Assembly (NCBI GenBank): GCA_023228045.1
Contig: JALOBY010000013.1
Location: 1 to 42,463 of the forward strand
DNA length: 42,463 nt
Reading direction: 5' to 3'
Origin: Endomicrobiales bacterium
Lineage (GTDB): Bacteria > Elusimicrobiota > Endomicrobiia > Endomicrobiales > JALOBY01
Numbering within the stretch: position 1 is the first letter of the stretch; each line of letters starts with the position of its first letter. Under the pieces are notes generated by a model. The model made no database searches. It saw nothing but the letters and a program-made list of their open reading frames with translations, and was not told the origin of the DNA. This document shows positions 32,306 through 39,412 of the stretch, piece after piece. Position numbers and translations under genes: made by a program.

Positions 32306-32551
32306 ATGAAATATACGGTATACATTTTAGTTTCTGTGGGCGGTAAATATTACATTGGGCAAACGAACAATTTAGTTCGTCGTTTGTTACAGCATAAAAA
32401 TGGTTTGTCTAAGTGGAGCAGAAAGTATAGTGGTTGGGAATTGATATACAGCCAAGAATACGACACCCGTAGTCAAGCAGTTAGAAAAGAGAGGGAAATA
32501 AAATCATATAAAGGTGGTTTGGCATTTAAAAAATTGCTTAATGGCTCATAA
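32306..32551 (+). CDS. GIY-YIG endonuclease domain protein
   Basis: 81 residues, a single GIY-YIG nuclease domain: TVYILVS (GIY position), YYIGQTNNLVRRLLQH (14-29, with YIG and the catalytic Arg R25), and KEREIKSYKGG (61-71) with the metal-binding glutamate. It belongs to the short stand-alone (YhbQ-like) class. Its stop codon lies inside the second tRNA-fMet-derived repeat, and the gene sits directly downstream of the fMet tRNA. Short GIY-YIG genes are often found abutting tRNA genes. No Shine-Dalgarno, and a terminator just upstream, so expression is uncertain. Confidence 0.85.
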   Translation: MKYTVYILVSVGGKYYIGQTNNLVRRLLQHKNGLSKWSRKYSGWELIYSQEYDTRSQAVRKEREIKSYKGGLAFKKLLNGS

Positions 32552-32594
32552 TCCCGCAATTTGCGGGATTCAAATCAACGCCCGCAACTTTTTT
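32543..32594 (+). repeat. tRNA-fMet-derived repeat, copy 2, with 3' end
   Basis: 32543-32576 matches copy 1 at 33 of 34 positions. It continues to CCCGCAACTTTTTT (32581-32594), identical to the end of the fMet tRNA plus its T-run (32128-32141). It looks like a degenerate second tRNA 3' half. Confidence 0.65.
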
Positions 32595-32599
32595 AAAGA

Positions 32600-32627
32600 G
32601 ATCTCATTTTCCAATGAGGTCTTTTTT
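32600..32627 (+). terminator. Rho-independent terminator before arsR
   Basis: GATCTCATT (32600-32608) pairs with AATGAGGTC (32613-32621), 9 bp with one G-T, followed by six T. Confidence 0.75.
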
Positions 32628-32635
32628 GTTTTATA

Positions 32636-32664
32636 TTGACAAATAAAAAGTTTAGTTGTAACAT
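32636..32664 (+). promoter_or_regulatory. Promoter of the arsenic operon
   Basis: TTGACA (32636-32641), a 17-nt spacer and TAACAT (32659-32664), followed by a palindrome and the arsR gene. Confidence 0.7.
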
Positions 32665-32684
32665 ATGCACAAAAGCGCATATGT
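32661..32684 (+). promoter_or_regulatory. Probable ArsR operator
   Basis: ACATATGC (32661-32668) and GCATATGT (32677-32684) are perfect inverted repeats 8 nt apart. They overlap the -10 box, where an ArsR repressor would block transcription. Confidence 0.6.
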
Positions 32685-32716
32685 ACATAATAAAAAATGC
32701 AAAAAAAGGAGTTTTT

Positions 32717-33088
32717 ATGAACAAACCCACAAATTACACAAATGTTTTTAGCGCTCTTAGTGATAAAACCAGGTTAAGGATAATGTGCGCGCTTATTTGT
32801 GCAAACGACTCACTTTGTATTTGCGAGCTTATGGATACACTTAAACTAAAGCAGTACAACATATCGCGACATGTAAAAGAGTTAAAAACCGCAGGGCTTG
32901 TTTTAGAAAAAAGAGCTGGAAAATTTGTTTTTTACTCAATTACTAAAGCTGATAGTGATTTTGGCAAACATATAATTAAGTTGCTTAAAACCATAAAAGA
33001 TAAAGTTATTACTGAAGATGCCATAAGGTTAAAAAAACGGCTTGCAATAAGAAAAGAGGGTAAGTGTATTGTTGGTATGAGTAAGTAA
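32717..33088 (+). CDS. arsR: ArsR-family metalloregulator
   Basis: Winged-helix repressor of 123 residues from ATG 32717 with AAAGGAG upstream (longer in-frame starts would run through the operator). Residues 9-30 (NVFSALSDKTRLRIMCALI) and the recognition helix (QYNISRHVKELKTAGLV, 46-62) are typical. The arsenite site of the classic ArsR is a C-x-C in helix 3, here SLCICELM with C34 and C36. It heads the arsenic operon and would release DNA on binding As(III). Another cysteine at the tail (GKCIVG) is a common feature of this branch. Confidence 0.93.
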   Translation: MNKPTNYTNVFSALSDKTRLRIMCALICANDSLCICELMDTLKLKQYNISRHVKELKTAGLVLEKRAGKFVFYSITKADSDFGKHIIKLLKTIKDKVITEDAIRLKKRLAIRKEGKCIVGMSK

Positions 33089-33102
33089 ACAAAGAGGATT
33101 CT

Positions 33103-34056
33103 ATGCTGAAAGCTTTTGCAGATTGGTTAACTTATAGTATTTTTTTAATTGCACCCAAAACGCTATTGGCGAATGTTGTTAATTTCTTTATTTATGACAC
33201 AATTAAAATATTCCTTCTTCTTATAGGAATAATTTTTGTTATATCTATCATAAGGTCATTTCTTCCTGCAGAAAGAATTAGAAATATATTATCACACAAA
33301 AAAAAGTTTATCGGCAATATCCTTGCAGCACTTTTGGGTATCATCACTCCTTTTTGCTCCTGCAGTGCTGTGCCGTTGTTTCTTGGGTTTTTAAGGGTAG
33401 GCGTGCCTTTGGGTGTAACATTTTCTTTTCTTGTTTCATCGCCAATGATAAATGAAGTAGCCTTGGTTTTGTTGTTTGGTTTGTTTGGCTGGAAAATAGC
33501 ATTATTATATGTAATCTCAGGTCTTATTATCGCCGTACTATCTGGTCTTGTTATAGGAAAACTTAAAGTTGAAAAATTGGTAAAAGATTTTGTGTTTGAA
33601 GGCAAGGGCGCTACTGAGCAGTTTTCTTTAGATATGAGTTGGAAAGATAGAATTAATTATGCAGTGTCATATACAATTGAAATACTGAACAAAGTATGGC
33701 CTTATATATTAATTGGGGTAGGTGTTGGCGCGTGGATACATGGTTATGCCCCAACTGATTTCCTTGCTAAATATGCTGGTGCCGATAAATGGTACGCCGT
33801 GCCACTTGCTACCATAATAGGTATTCCTCTTTACTCAAATGCCGCAGGTATAATCCCATTAGTAAGTGCGTTGAGTGAAAAAGGTGTATCTATTGGGACT
33901 ACGCTTGCGTTTATGATGGCGGTAACTGCCCTTTCATTGCCCGAATTTATGATATTAAAAACTGTTATGAAAACACGGTTAATTGTATTGTTTGCCGCAA
34001 TTGTTGGAACAGGGATAATTTTTACAGGATATCTGTTTAACATGTTAATAAAATAA
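33103..34056 (+). CDS. ArsP / DUF318-type permease
   Basis: 317 residues with about eight membrane helices. The family block TPFCSCSAVPLFLGFLRVG (82-100, with C85 and C87) and FLVSSPMINEVALVL follow, then a second half with GIPLYSNAAGIIPLVSAL. This is the YraQ/ArsP permease family. Characterised ArsP proteins export trivalent organoarsenicals, but other members in thioredoxin-containing operons are uncharacterised. The TAATG junction couples it to the next gene. Confidence 0.88.
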   Translation: MLKAFADWLTYSIFLIAPKTLLANVVNFFIYDTIKIFLLLIGIIFVISIIRSFLPAERIRNILSHKKKFIGNILAALLGIITPFCSCSAVPLFLGFLRVGVPLGVTFSFLVSSPMINEVALVLLFGLFGWKIALLYVISGLIIAVLSGLVIGKLKVEKLVKDFVFEGKGATEQFSLDMSWKDRINYAVSYTIEILNKVWPYILIGVGVGAWIHGYAPTDFLAKYAGADKWYAVPLATIIGIPLYSNAAGIIPLVSALSEKGVSIGTTLAFMMAVTALSLPEFMILKTVMKTRLIVLFAAIVGTGIIFTGYLFNMLIK

Positions 34057-34067
34057 TGGAGGAATAT

Positions 34068-34304
34068 ATGAAGCTTGAAGTGCTTGGCACAGGTTGTGCA
34101 AAATGTAAAAAATTAACAGACTTAGTTGAGCAAGTTACAAATGAAACCGGAATTGTTGCAGAAATATCAAAAGTAGACCAAATTAACGATATTTTAAACT
34201 ATGGAGTGATGATCACACCAGCCCTTGCTGTAGATGGTAAAGTTGTAGTTTCTGGAAGAATCCCATCAAAAGATGAAATAAAAAAATGGATTGCTAATAG
34301 CTAA
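34068..34304 (+). CDS. Small thioredoxin-like protein (TM0996/MTH895 type)
   Basis: 78 residues from ATG 34068 (GGAGGA just upstream; an ATG at 34056 overlaps the permease stop). The CxxC is C10-x-x-C13 in GTGCAKCKK, and the cis-Pro region is MITPALAVDGKVVVSGR. This is the cytosolic 'redox-active disulfide protein 2' group of mini-thioredoxins, often next to DUF318 permeases. It may deliver electrons or metal to the permease or to ArsC; not proven. Confidence 0.88.
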   Translation: MKLEVLGTGCAKCKKLTDLVEQVTNETGIVAEISKVDQINDILNYGVMITPALAVDGKVVVSGRIPSKDEIKKWIANS

Positions 34305-34318
34305 ACAAAGGAAAACTT

Positions 34319-34759
34319 ATGAAAATTAAATTAGTAGTAGCAATGTTGTTATTTATTTTATCTTCTGCGGGTTTTTGCAAGGATAAGTTAAAGAATTCTA
34401 CTCAAGTTACATTTGTTGAACTTGGGTCTATTAATTGTATGCCTTGTAAAATGATGCAACCGGTGATGGCAGATATTGAAAAAGAGTACGGTGATAGTGT
34501 AAAGGTTATTTTTTATGATGTTTGGTCTCAAGCAGGCAAACCTTATGCCGCAGAGTATAAAATACAGGCAATTCCTACACAAGTATTTTTAGATAAAAAT
34601 GGGAGTGAGTTTTTCCGTCATTTAGGATTTTTTCCGAAAGAAGAGATTGCTAAAGTGTTATATAGCCAGGGGATAAAGAAAATCAGAACGGGAAATAAAA
34701 ATTCTTCTAAAAACAGCGCAAGTGAAACAAATATGCAATCAGGAGAAATTTGCAAATAA
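34319..34759 (+). CDS. Exported thioredoxin-family protein
   Basis: 146 residues with a signal peptide (about 1-20) followed by a thioredoxin fold: FVELGSINCMPCKMMQPVM with CxxC at C40 and C43, cis-Pro in QAIPTQVFLDK, and a Ser/Lys-rich tail that ends in ICK. It probably works in the periplasm, receiving electrons from the CcdA-like protein encoded next. The start is preceded by AAGGAAA. Confidence 0.88.
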   Translation: MKIKLVVAMLLFILSSAGFCKDKLKNSTQVTFVELGSINCMPCKMMQPVMADIEKEYGDSVKVIFYDVWSQAGKPYAAEYKIQAIPTQVFLDKNGSEFFRHLGFFPKEEIAKVLYSQGIKKIRTGNKNSSKNSASETNMQSGEICK

Positions 34760-34789
34760 GAATATTGTGTTTAATCTTTTGGAGAAAGA

Positions 34790-35488
34790 ATGATATTAAC
34801 TTTGTTTAACTGGCTTTACGGAACGCTTTACGCATCAGCGACATTTGCGCTAATGGGTTCGTTTATATGGGGCATACTTAGCATATTGCTAAGCCCATGT
34901 CACTTGGCGAGCATACCTTTAATTATTGGGTTTATTGATGATCAAGGGCGCATTTCAACTAAACGCGCGTTTTTGCTTTCATTTTTGTTCGCTTTTGGAA
35001 TTTTAATAACCATAACTGGTATTGGCATAATTACTGGAATGCTTGGAAGAATGATGGGTGATATTGGCAATTGGAGCAATTATTTTGTTGCTGTTATATT
35101 TATTTTGGTTGGGTTTCACTTGCTTGAAATAATTACATTGCCTTTTATAGGTAAATCGGGGCAAGTAGCATATCGGGAAAAAGGATTATTTGCAGCTTTT
35201 ATTTTGGGGCTTGTGTTTGGTGTTGCGCTTGGGCCATGTACATTTGCATATATGGCGCCTATTCTTGGGGTGTCTTTCTCGGTTGCCTCAACAAATATTG
35301 TTTTTTCTATCGCGCTAATTGTTGCCTATGCACTTGGCCATATTTCAGTTATTGTAATAGCCGGAACATTTACAGAGATAGTGCAGAAATATTTAAATTG
35401 GAGCGAGAGATCTAAAGGAGCTGTTGTGCTCAAAAAAATATGCGGAATTTTAGTACTGTTTGGCGGCTTATATTTATTCATAAAATAA
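34790..35488 (+). CDS. CcdA/DsbD-like membrane electron carrier
   Basis: 232 residues with six predicted membrane helices. The two redox cysteines that define the family are C37 in LLSPCHLAS and C150 in ALGPCTFAY. Such proteins move electrons from cytosolic thioredoxin across the membrane. It lies directly after an exported thioredoxin, so those two likely form a pair that keeps a periplasmic partner reduced. GGAGAAAG precedes the ATG. Confidence 0.92.
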   Translation: MILTLFNWLYGTLYASATFALMGSFIWGILSILLSPCHLASIPLIIGFIDDQGRISTKRAFLLSFLFAFGILITITGIGIITGMLGRMMGDIGNWSNYFVAVIFILVGFHLLEIITLPFIGKSGQVAYREKGLFAAFILGLVFGVALGPCTFAYMAPILGVSFSVASTNIVFSIALIVAYALGHISVIVIAGTFTEIVQKYLNWSERSKGAVVLKKICGILVLFGGLYLFIK

Positions 35489-35504
35489 ATTTAATGGAAA
35501 TGTT

Positions 35505-35936
35505 ATGGAAAAAATAAAAGTTTTGTTTGTTTGTATTCACAACAGCGCTCGCAGCCAAATGGCAGAAGCATTTTTGAAAGTGTTTGGCGGTGAAATGTTT
35601 GATGTAAAAAGTGCTGGTCTTGAACCCGGCAAGCTAAACCCGATTGTTGTTATGGCAATGAAAGAAGTTGGAATAGATATTTCTGGCAATCAAACAAAAA
35701 GCGTGTTTGATTTTTTTAAGACGGGAGAGTTGTTTAGCTATGTTGTTACTGTCTGTGATGAAACCAGCGGCCAAAGTTGCCCAATTTTCCCGGGTGTAAG
35801 CAAGAAACTGCACTGGAGTTTTGCAGACCCATCTGCGCTAAATGGAACTTATGAAGAAAAACTGCAAGACATTCGTAAAATTCGCGATATGATTAAAGAA
35901 AAAGTAGTGCAGTTTATAAGTGAGTTTAAGAAGTAA
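35505..35936 (+). CDS. arsC: Arsenate reductase, LMW-PTP fold
   Basis: 143 residues. The P-loop FVCIHNSARSQMAEAF holds the nucleophile C10 and R16. C84 (VTVCDE) and C92 (SCPIFPG) are placed like the two resolving cysteines of the Staphylococcus aureus thioredoxin-linked ArsC. WSFADPS has the general-acid aspartate. It reduces arsenate to arsenite for export by Acr3 next door. Thioredoxin as electron donor is expected from the cysteine pattern. Confidence 0.93.
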   Translation: MEKIKVLFVCIHNSARSQMAEAFLKVFGGEMFDVKSAGLEPGKLNPIVVMAMKEVGIDISGNQTKSVFDFFKTGELFSYVVTVCDETSGQSCPIFPGVSKKLHWSFADPSALNGTYEEKLQDIRKIRDMIKEKVVQFISEFKK

Positions 35937-35987
35937 TATTTTTGGCATTTTGATTGGTAAAACATATAAATATATTGGGGAATAAAT

Positions 35988-37070
35988 ATGTCTGAAAAAG
36001 TAACAAAAAAACTCTCGTTTTTAGATAGGTACTTAACCATTTGGATATTTTTAGCTATGGCTATTGGTGTAGGCATCGGCTACCTATTCCCGTTTGTGTC
36101 AGTATTTTGGGGCAAATTTCAAAGAGGCACAACAAATATTCCAATTGCTATTGGTTTAATACTTATGATGTATCCGCCATTAGCAAAGGTTAAGTATGAA
36201 GAGCTAAAAGATGTATTTGCAGATAAAAAAATTCTTGTATTATCGTTAGTTCAAAATTGGATAGTTGGCCCAATACTTATGTTTGTTTTGGCAATAGTAT
36301 TTTTACATAATTATCCGCAATATATGATTGGTTTGATTATGATAGGGCTTGCGCGTTGTATTGCAATGGTTATCGTATGGAACGAGCTTGCTTTTGGTTG
36401 CAGCGAGTACTGCGCGGGGCTTGTTGCGTTTAACTCACTTTTTCAGGTGTTATTTTATTCTGCATACGCATGGGTATTTATTACAGTTCTCCCAGGTTTT
36501 TTCGGGTTGCAGGGTTTTGCTGTAAATATAACAATAGTTGAAATTGCAAAAAGTGTTTTTATTTATTTGGGTATACCGCTAATAGCAGGTTTTATCACAA
36601 GGTTTACGCTTATTAAGGTTAAAGGGAAGCTATGGTACAACACCAAATTTATACCAAAAATTAGCCCGATAACTCTTATAGCGCTTTTATTTACAATTGT
36701 CGTAATGTTCTCACTAAAAGGTGAGTATATTGTAAAAATACCGCTTGATGTTGTAAGAATTGCAATACCATTATTAATCTATTTTGTTGTAATGTTTTTT
36801 GTATCGTTTTATATGAGTTGGAAGGCCGGCGCAGGGTATGCAAAAACAGCAACACTTTCATTTACCGCTGCAAGCAACAACTTTGAGCTGTCAATTGCCG
36901 TGGCGGTATCTGTGTTTGGAATAAACTCTGGTGCCGCGTTTGCCGCGGTAATAGGCCCAATGGTAGAGGTTCCGGTTTTAGTTGGTCTTGTAAATGTTGC
37001 CCTTTGGCTTAGAAAGAAATTTTTTAGCTTGGAAATTAATGAAGTAAATTGTGCGGCAGATAAAAACTAA
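35988..37070 (+). CDS. acr3: Arsenite efflux permease Acr3
   Basis: 360 residues, ten predicted membrane helices. Two key residues of the Acr3 family appear: the cysteine C124 in IGLARCIAMV and the glutamate E300 in AASNNFELSIAV. It extrudes As(III) produced by ArsC. GGGGAA lies 7 nt upstream of the ATG. It is the last gene of the arsenic operon; the next gene runs in the opposite direction and ends 2 nt away. Confidence 0.95.
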   Translation: MSEKVTKKLSFLDRYLTIWIFLAMAIGVGIGYLFPFVSVFWGKFQRGTTNIPIAIGLILMMYPPLAKVKYEELKDVFADKKILVLSLVQNWIVGPILMFVLAIVFLHNYPQYMIGLIMIGLARCIAMVIVWNELAFGCSEYCAGLVAFNSLFQVLFYSAYAWVFITVLPGFFGLQGFAVNITIVEIAKSVFIYLGIPLIAGFITRFTLIKVKGKLWYNTKFIPKISPITLIALLFTIVVMFSLKGEYIVKIPLDVVRIAIPLLIYFVVMFFVSFYMSWKAGAGYAKTATLSFTAASNNFELSIAVAVSVFGINSGAAFAAVIGPMVEVPVLVGLVNVALWLRKKFFSLEINEVNCAADKN

Positions 37071-37072
37071 AA

Positions 37073-37738
37073 CTATAATTGAAGCCGAAAAATTATCACT
37101 CTTTGTTCATCATCGTAAACCTTTTTTAATCCAAAATGCGTAGCAATCCAATTGATGGTGTTTTTGTTATAAAAAGAAGCGTGTGTAAAATCTTTCGCAT
37201 AGCTCCAACCTTTGAAATTTTCAATGTTGTTCCATAAATTTGTCATTACAATCAAATAACTATCTTTTTGCATGTGCGAAATTATCTGTTCAATGTCTTT
37301 TGACGGAAAGAAAAAGTGCTCAAAGCACTCTGTGGCAAAAATAAAACTGTAGTGTTGCTTTGTTTTTGTGTTAGGAAAGAATATTGGGTCGTAATTTTCA
37401 CATTTTATCCCACGTTTACTTAATAGTTTTGAAAGAGTTGGATTTGAGCCGCAACCATAGTCAAGGCCTAACATATCAGGGCGTAAAAATTGCATTGCGG
37501 GTTCTATTGCCTTATTTAAAAATGCAACATACCCCGGGAATTCTACCCCATTTTCATGCGCAAGGTAGCGGTTTTTTTCAACCTCTTTGGTTGGGTGATG
37601 AAGTGGGTCAACATATATGAGGTAGCAAGTGTTGCATTTATAAAATGTTCTTTTATCAAGCCCCTGAATTTTGAAGGAGTTTTGGCTATGGCATAGCGGG
37701 CAAGTGAGTATAAGTTTTTGAGTATTCATACCTGGCAT
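37073..37738 (-). CDS. Class I SAM-dependent methyltransferase with zinc ribbon
   Basis: 221 residues. The N-terminus has two CxxC pairs (CPLC, CNTC, about 14-38) forming a zinc ribbon. The methyltransferase core follows: motif I MLGLDYGCGSNP (about 89-100), then the acidic motif NYDPIFFP and the later FATECFEHF block. This is the Methyltransf_23-like group. Substrate unknown. The start may be ATG 37738 or ATG 37729; neither has a strong Shine-Dalgarno. It converges on acr3. Confidence 0.82.
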   Translation of the reverse strand: MPGMNTQKLILTCPLCHSQNSFKIQGLDKRTFYKCNTCYLIYVDPLHHPTKEVEKNRYLAHENGVEFPGYVAFLNKAIEPAMQFLRPDMLGLDYGCGSNPTLSKLLSKRGIKCENYDPIFFPNTKTKQHYSFIFATECFEHFFFPSKDIEQIISHMQKDSYLIVMTNLWNNIENFKGWSYAKDFTHASFYNKNTINWIATHFGLKKVYDDEQRVIIFRLQL

Positions 37739-37854
37739 TTTACTATTTTATAAGTTTACTTTGCCCGAAGTAAAGGTTTATGACAAACCATTCAAATAAA
37801 GTCTTGCATCATCACTTTTAATTAAGAATATGATATATATTGTTGACTTTTAGT

Positions 37855-38241
37855 ATGAAAGTTATTAGAATGCTCGCAACGTTAAACACTCAAATGAAAA
37901 TTTTTATTCGCATTACATTTATTATTTTAATTTTTACTTCGCTTTTTTCCGGCGTGACCTTTTGTGCGACAGGGTTCTCTGGTGACGCTTTGGATGTATC
38001 GTATTGCCCTGGAAATCAATTTCCTCCACTTGCCATAATAGACGAGATTGCGAATGATTTAACAGATGACTATAGCGAATTTAAAAGACAAAATGCTGAA
38101 TCATTATATTTTTATTTGAGCCCAAAAGAAATTTTAAGATTTTTATTAATTCCAAACTTCTACACCCTCAATCTCTTCATACCAGAAAGTATTCCAAGGC
38201 CTAAAATCATTCCTCTATCCCGCGACTCGCTAGTTCTATAA
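37855..38241 (+). CDS. Hypothetical exported protein
   Basis: 128 residues from ATG 37855. A hydrophobic segment (about 15-35, IRITFIILIFTSLFSGVTFC) looks like a signal peptide, followed by a short mature part rich in aromatic and aliphatic residues with no recognised domain. No clear Shine-Dalgarno. Its coding status is uncertain. Confidence 0.4.
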   Translation: MKVIRMLATLNTQMKIFIRITFIILIFTSLFSGVTFCATGFSGDALDVSYCPGNQFPPLAIIDEIANDLTDDYSEFKRQNAESLYFYLSPKEILRFLLIPNFYTLNLFIPESIPRPKIIPLSRDSLVL

Positions 38242-38296
38242 CATTCTTCCTTTCATCTTATGTAAATAAATCTGTATAAAAAGGAGGTGAATCAAC

Positions 38297-38527
38297 ATGA
38301 AAAAACTTATTGCGTTGTCATTCCTAGTATCTTTTGTCGCTTCAGTTGGCATAATGTATGCGGCGGAGCCAATTGCAACTGTTCCATCGGTGAAAGTTGC
38401 AACTACAACTGTAGTTACACCAGCAAAAGCTGCAAAGGTAAAAAAAGTCAAAAAAGTCAAAGCAGCAAAGGTTAAAGTAGAAAAAAAAGTTGTTCAAGAA
38501 GCTCCAGTAGCACCAGTAACAAAATAA
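38297..38527 (+). CDS. Small exported Lys/Ala/Val-rich protein
   Basis: 76 residues, perfect AAGGAGGTGA upstream. A signal peptide (cleavage likely after MYA, residue 22) is followed by about 54 residues almost only of Ala, Lys, Val, Pro and Thr, with repeated AKVKKVKKVKAAKVKVEKK. The mature peptide is strongly basic. It has no fold signature; it might bind DNA, anionic envelope polymers or RNA, or be an antimicrobial-like peptide. A strong terminator hairpin follows. Confidence 0.65.
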   Translation: MKKLIALSFLVSFVASVGIMYAAEPIATVPSVKVATTTVVTPAKAAKVKKVKKVKAAKVKVEKKVVQEAPVAPVTK

Positions 38528-38540
38528 GCTGTGTTTTAAT

Positions 38541-38576
38541 AAATGGCCCACATGTTATAAAGCATGTGGGCCATTT
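38541..38576 (+). terminator. Terminator hairpin after the Lys-rich gene
   Basis: A 14-bp perfect stem (38541-38554 with 38563-38576), loop TTATAAAG. The T-run on the 3' side is short. Confidence 0.7.
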
Positions 38577-38611
38577 GCATTTAACCTTCCTCAGCATAAA
38601 AAACCGGAGTT

Positions 38612-38764
38612 ATGAATAACATTATAGTTGCAGGCGGGGCAGGATTTATTGGTTCAAATGCAAAAAGATTACTTGTCTGGGAACCAACAGTAAGCATTGA
38701 AGAGGGCATAAAAAATGCAGTTAAGGGACATATTGAAAATACTAAGCTTATTGACAAATGCTGA
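38612..38764 (+). pseudogene. Decayed NAD-dependent epimerase/dehydratase
   Basis: A 50-codon remnant. It starts with MNNIIVAGGAGFIGSN, the Rossmann GxxGxxG of sugar-nucleotide epimerases, then jumps directly to LVWEPTVSIEEGIKNAVKG, which resembles the C-terminal helix region of the same family (L-GWEP--SLEEGL). The whole middle (about 250 residues) is gone. It therefore looks like an internal deletion of a full-length gene. Confidence 0.65.
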
Positions 38765-38779
38765 CGGTAGTGCTACAAT
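38751..38779 (+). promoter_or_regulatory. Promoter for the DUF5679-like gene
   Basis: TTGACA (38751-38756), a 17-nt spacer and TACAAT (38774-38779). It overlaps the end of the decayed epimerase and gives a leader of about 80 nt. Confidence 0.7.
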
Positions 38780-38817
38780 CCTCGTATAGATTAAAAAGGT
38801 TTTGATAGTTTAGTCAG

Positions 38818-38866
38818 TCCAAGTCTGACCCCGCTAACGGCGGGTACGCGACATTAAGGGGGCTCA
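38818..38866 (+). promoter_or_regulatory. GC-hairpin leader ahead of the DUF5679-like gene
   Basis: AAGTC, a GC stem-loop (about 38830-38844) and ACGCGACATTAAGGGGG lie just before the start codon. Order and sequence resemble the 3' tails at 93-127 and 8183-8218. Confidence 0.5.
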
Positions 38867-38868
38867 AT

Positions 38869-39015
38869 ATGGCAGAAGGCAGATGTATGAAATGTAAGAA
38901 GCAAGTTGAGATTAAAGATTCAAAAGAAGTTATTATGAAAAATGGTATGAAAGCTCTTTCGGGTGTTTGTGGCGAATGTTCAACAAAAGTTTTTAAAATT
39001 GTTGGCAAAGCATAA
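38869..39015 (+). CDS. DUF5679-like zinc-ribbon protein
   Basis: 48 residues: CMKCKK (CxxC at 6-9) and CGECS (CxxC at 34-37) frame a short sheet region reading KEVIMKNGMKALSG. This fits the DUF5679 mini zinc ribbons. Function unknown. The start at 38869 follows AGGGGG. It has its own promoter and a leader with a GC hairpin. Confidence 0.8.
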   Translation: MAEGRCMKCKKQVEIKDSKEVIMKNGMKALSGVCGECSTKVFKIVGKA

Positions 39016-39061
39016 TAATAAATAAGTTGACGAAAAGTTTTAATATTTGCTAAACTCGCCC

Positions 39062-39096
39062 GGCCGAAGTTTTAAACATCGGCCAGTGTTTTTTTT
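39062..39096 (+). terminator. Terminator after the DUF5679-like gene
   Basis: GGCCGA (39062-39067) pairs with TCGGCC (39079-39084); a run of eight T follows four bases later. Confidence 0.75.
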
Positions 39097-39143
39097 GTGT
39101 CATAATGCGGCGCGCAAGCGTCATTGATATAAGTGGTTCGTTT

Positions 39144-39216
39144 GGGCCCGTAGCTCAGTTGGTAGAGCACCTCACTTTTAATGAGGGTGTCGCGTGTTCA
39201 AGTCACGCCGGGCTCA
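39144..39216 (+). tRNA. tRNA-Lys (anticodon TTT)
   Basis: 73 nt: acceptor GGGCCCG/CGGGCTC (one G-T), anticodon stem CCTCA/TGAGG with loop CTTTTAA, T arm GCGTG TTCAAGT CACGC. No encoded CCA. It should be a substrate of the MnmA encoded at 1945-3021. Confidence 0.97.
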
Positions 39217-39277
39217 TTTTCTACGCCACATTGATAAGTGATAGAATTGTTTCTTGAAATAAAAATCCGGGTTTAAT

Positions 39278-39349
39278 GCCCCCATCGTCTAGTGGTTAGG
39301 ACACATCCTTTTCAAGGATGCGGCAGGGGTTCGACTCCCCTTGGGGGTA
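39278..39349 (+). tRNA. tRNA-Glu (anticodon TTC)
   Basis: 72 nt: acceptor GCCCCCA/TGGGGGT (first pair G-T), anticodon stem CATCC/GGATG with loop TTTTCAA, T loop TTCGACT. No encoded CCA. It starts 61 nt after tRNA-Lys. Confidence 0.97.
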
Positions 39350-39412
39350 CTTTTTCAGATTTATTATCCTATATAGAACTGAGCAGTAGCGGCCGGTTCG
39401 GCGAGGCACGCA

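Noticed and set aside
38342..38551. Minus-strand Cys/Phe-rich reading frame opposite the Lys-rich gene
   Set aside because: It is the complement of low-complexity Lys/Ala codons; the plus-strand gene has a perfect Shine-Dalgarno and signal peptide.
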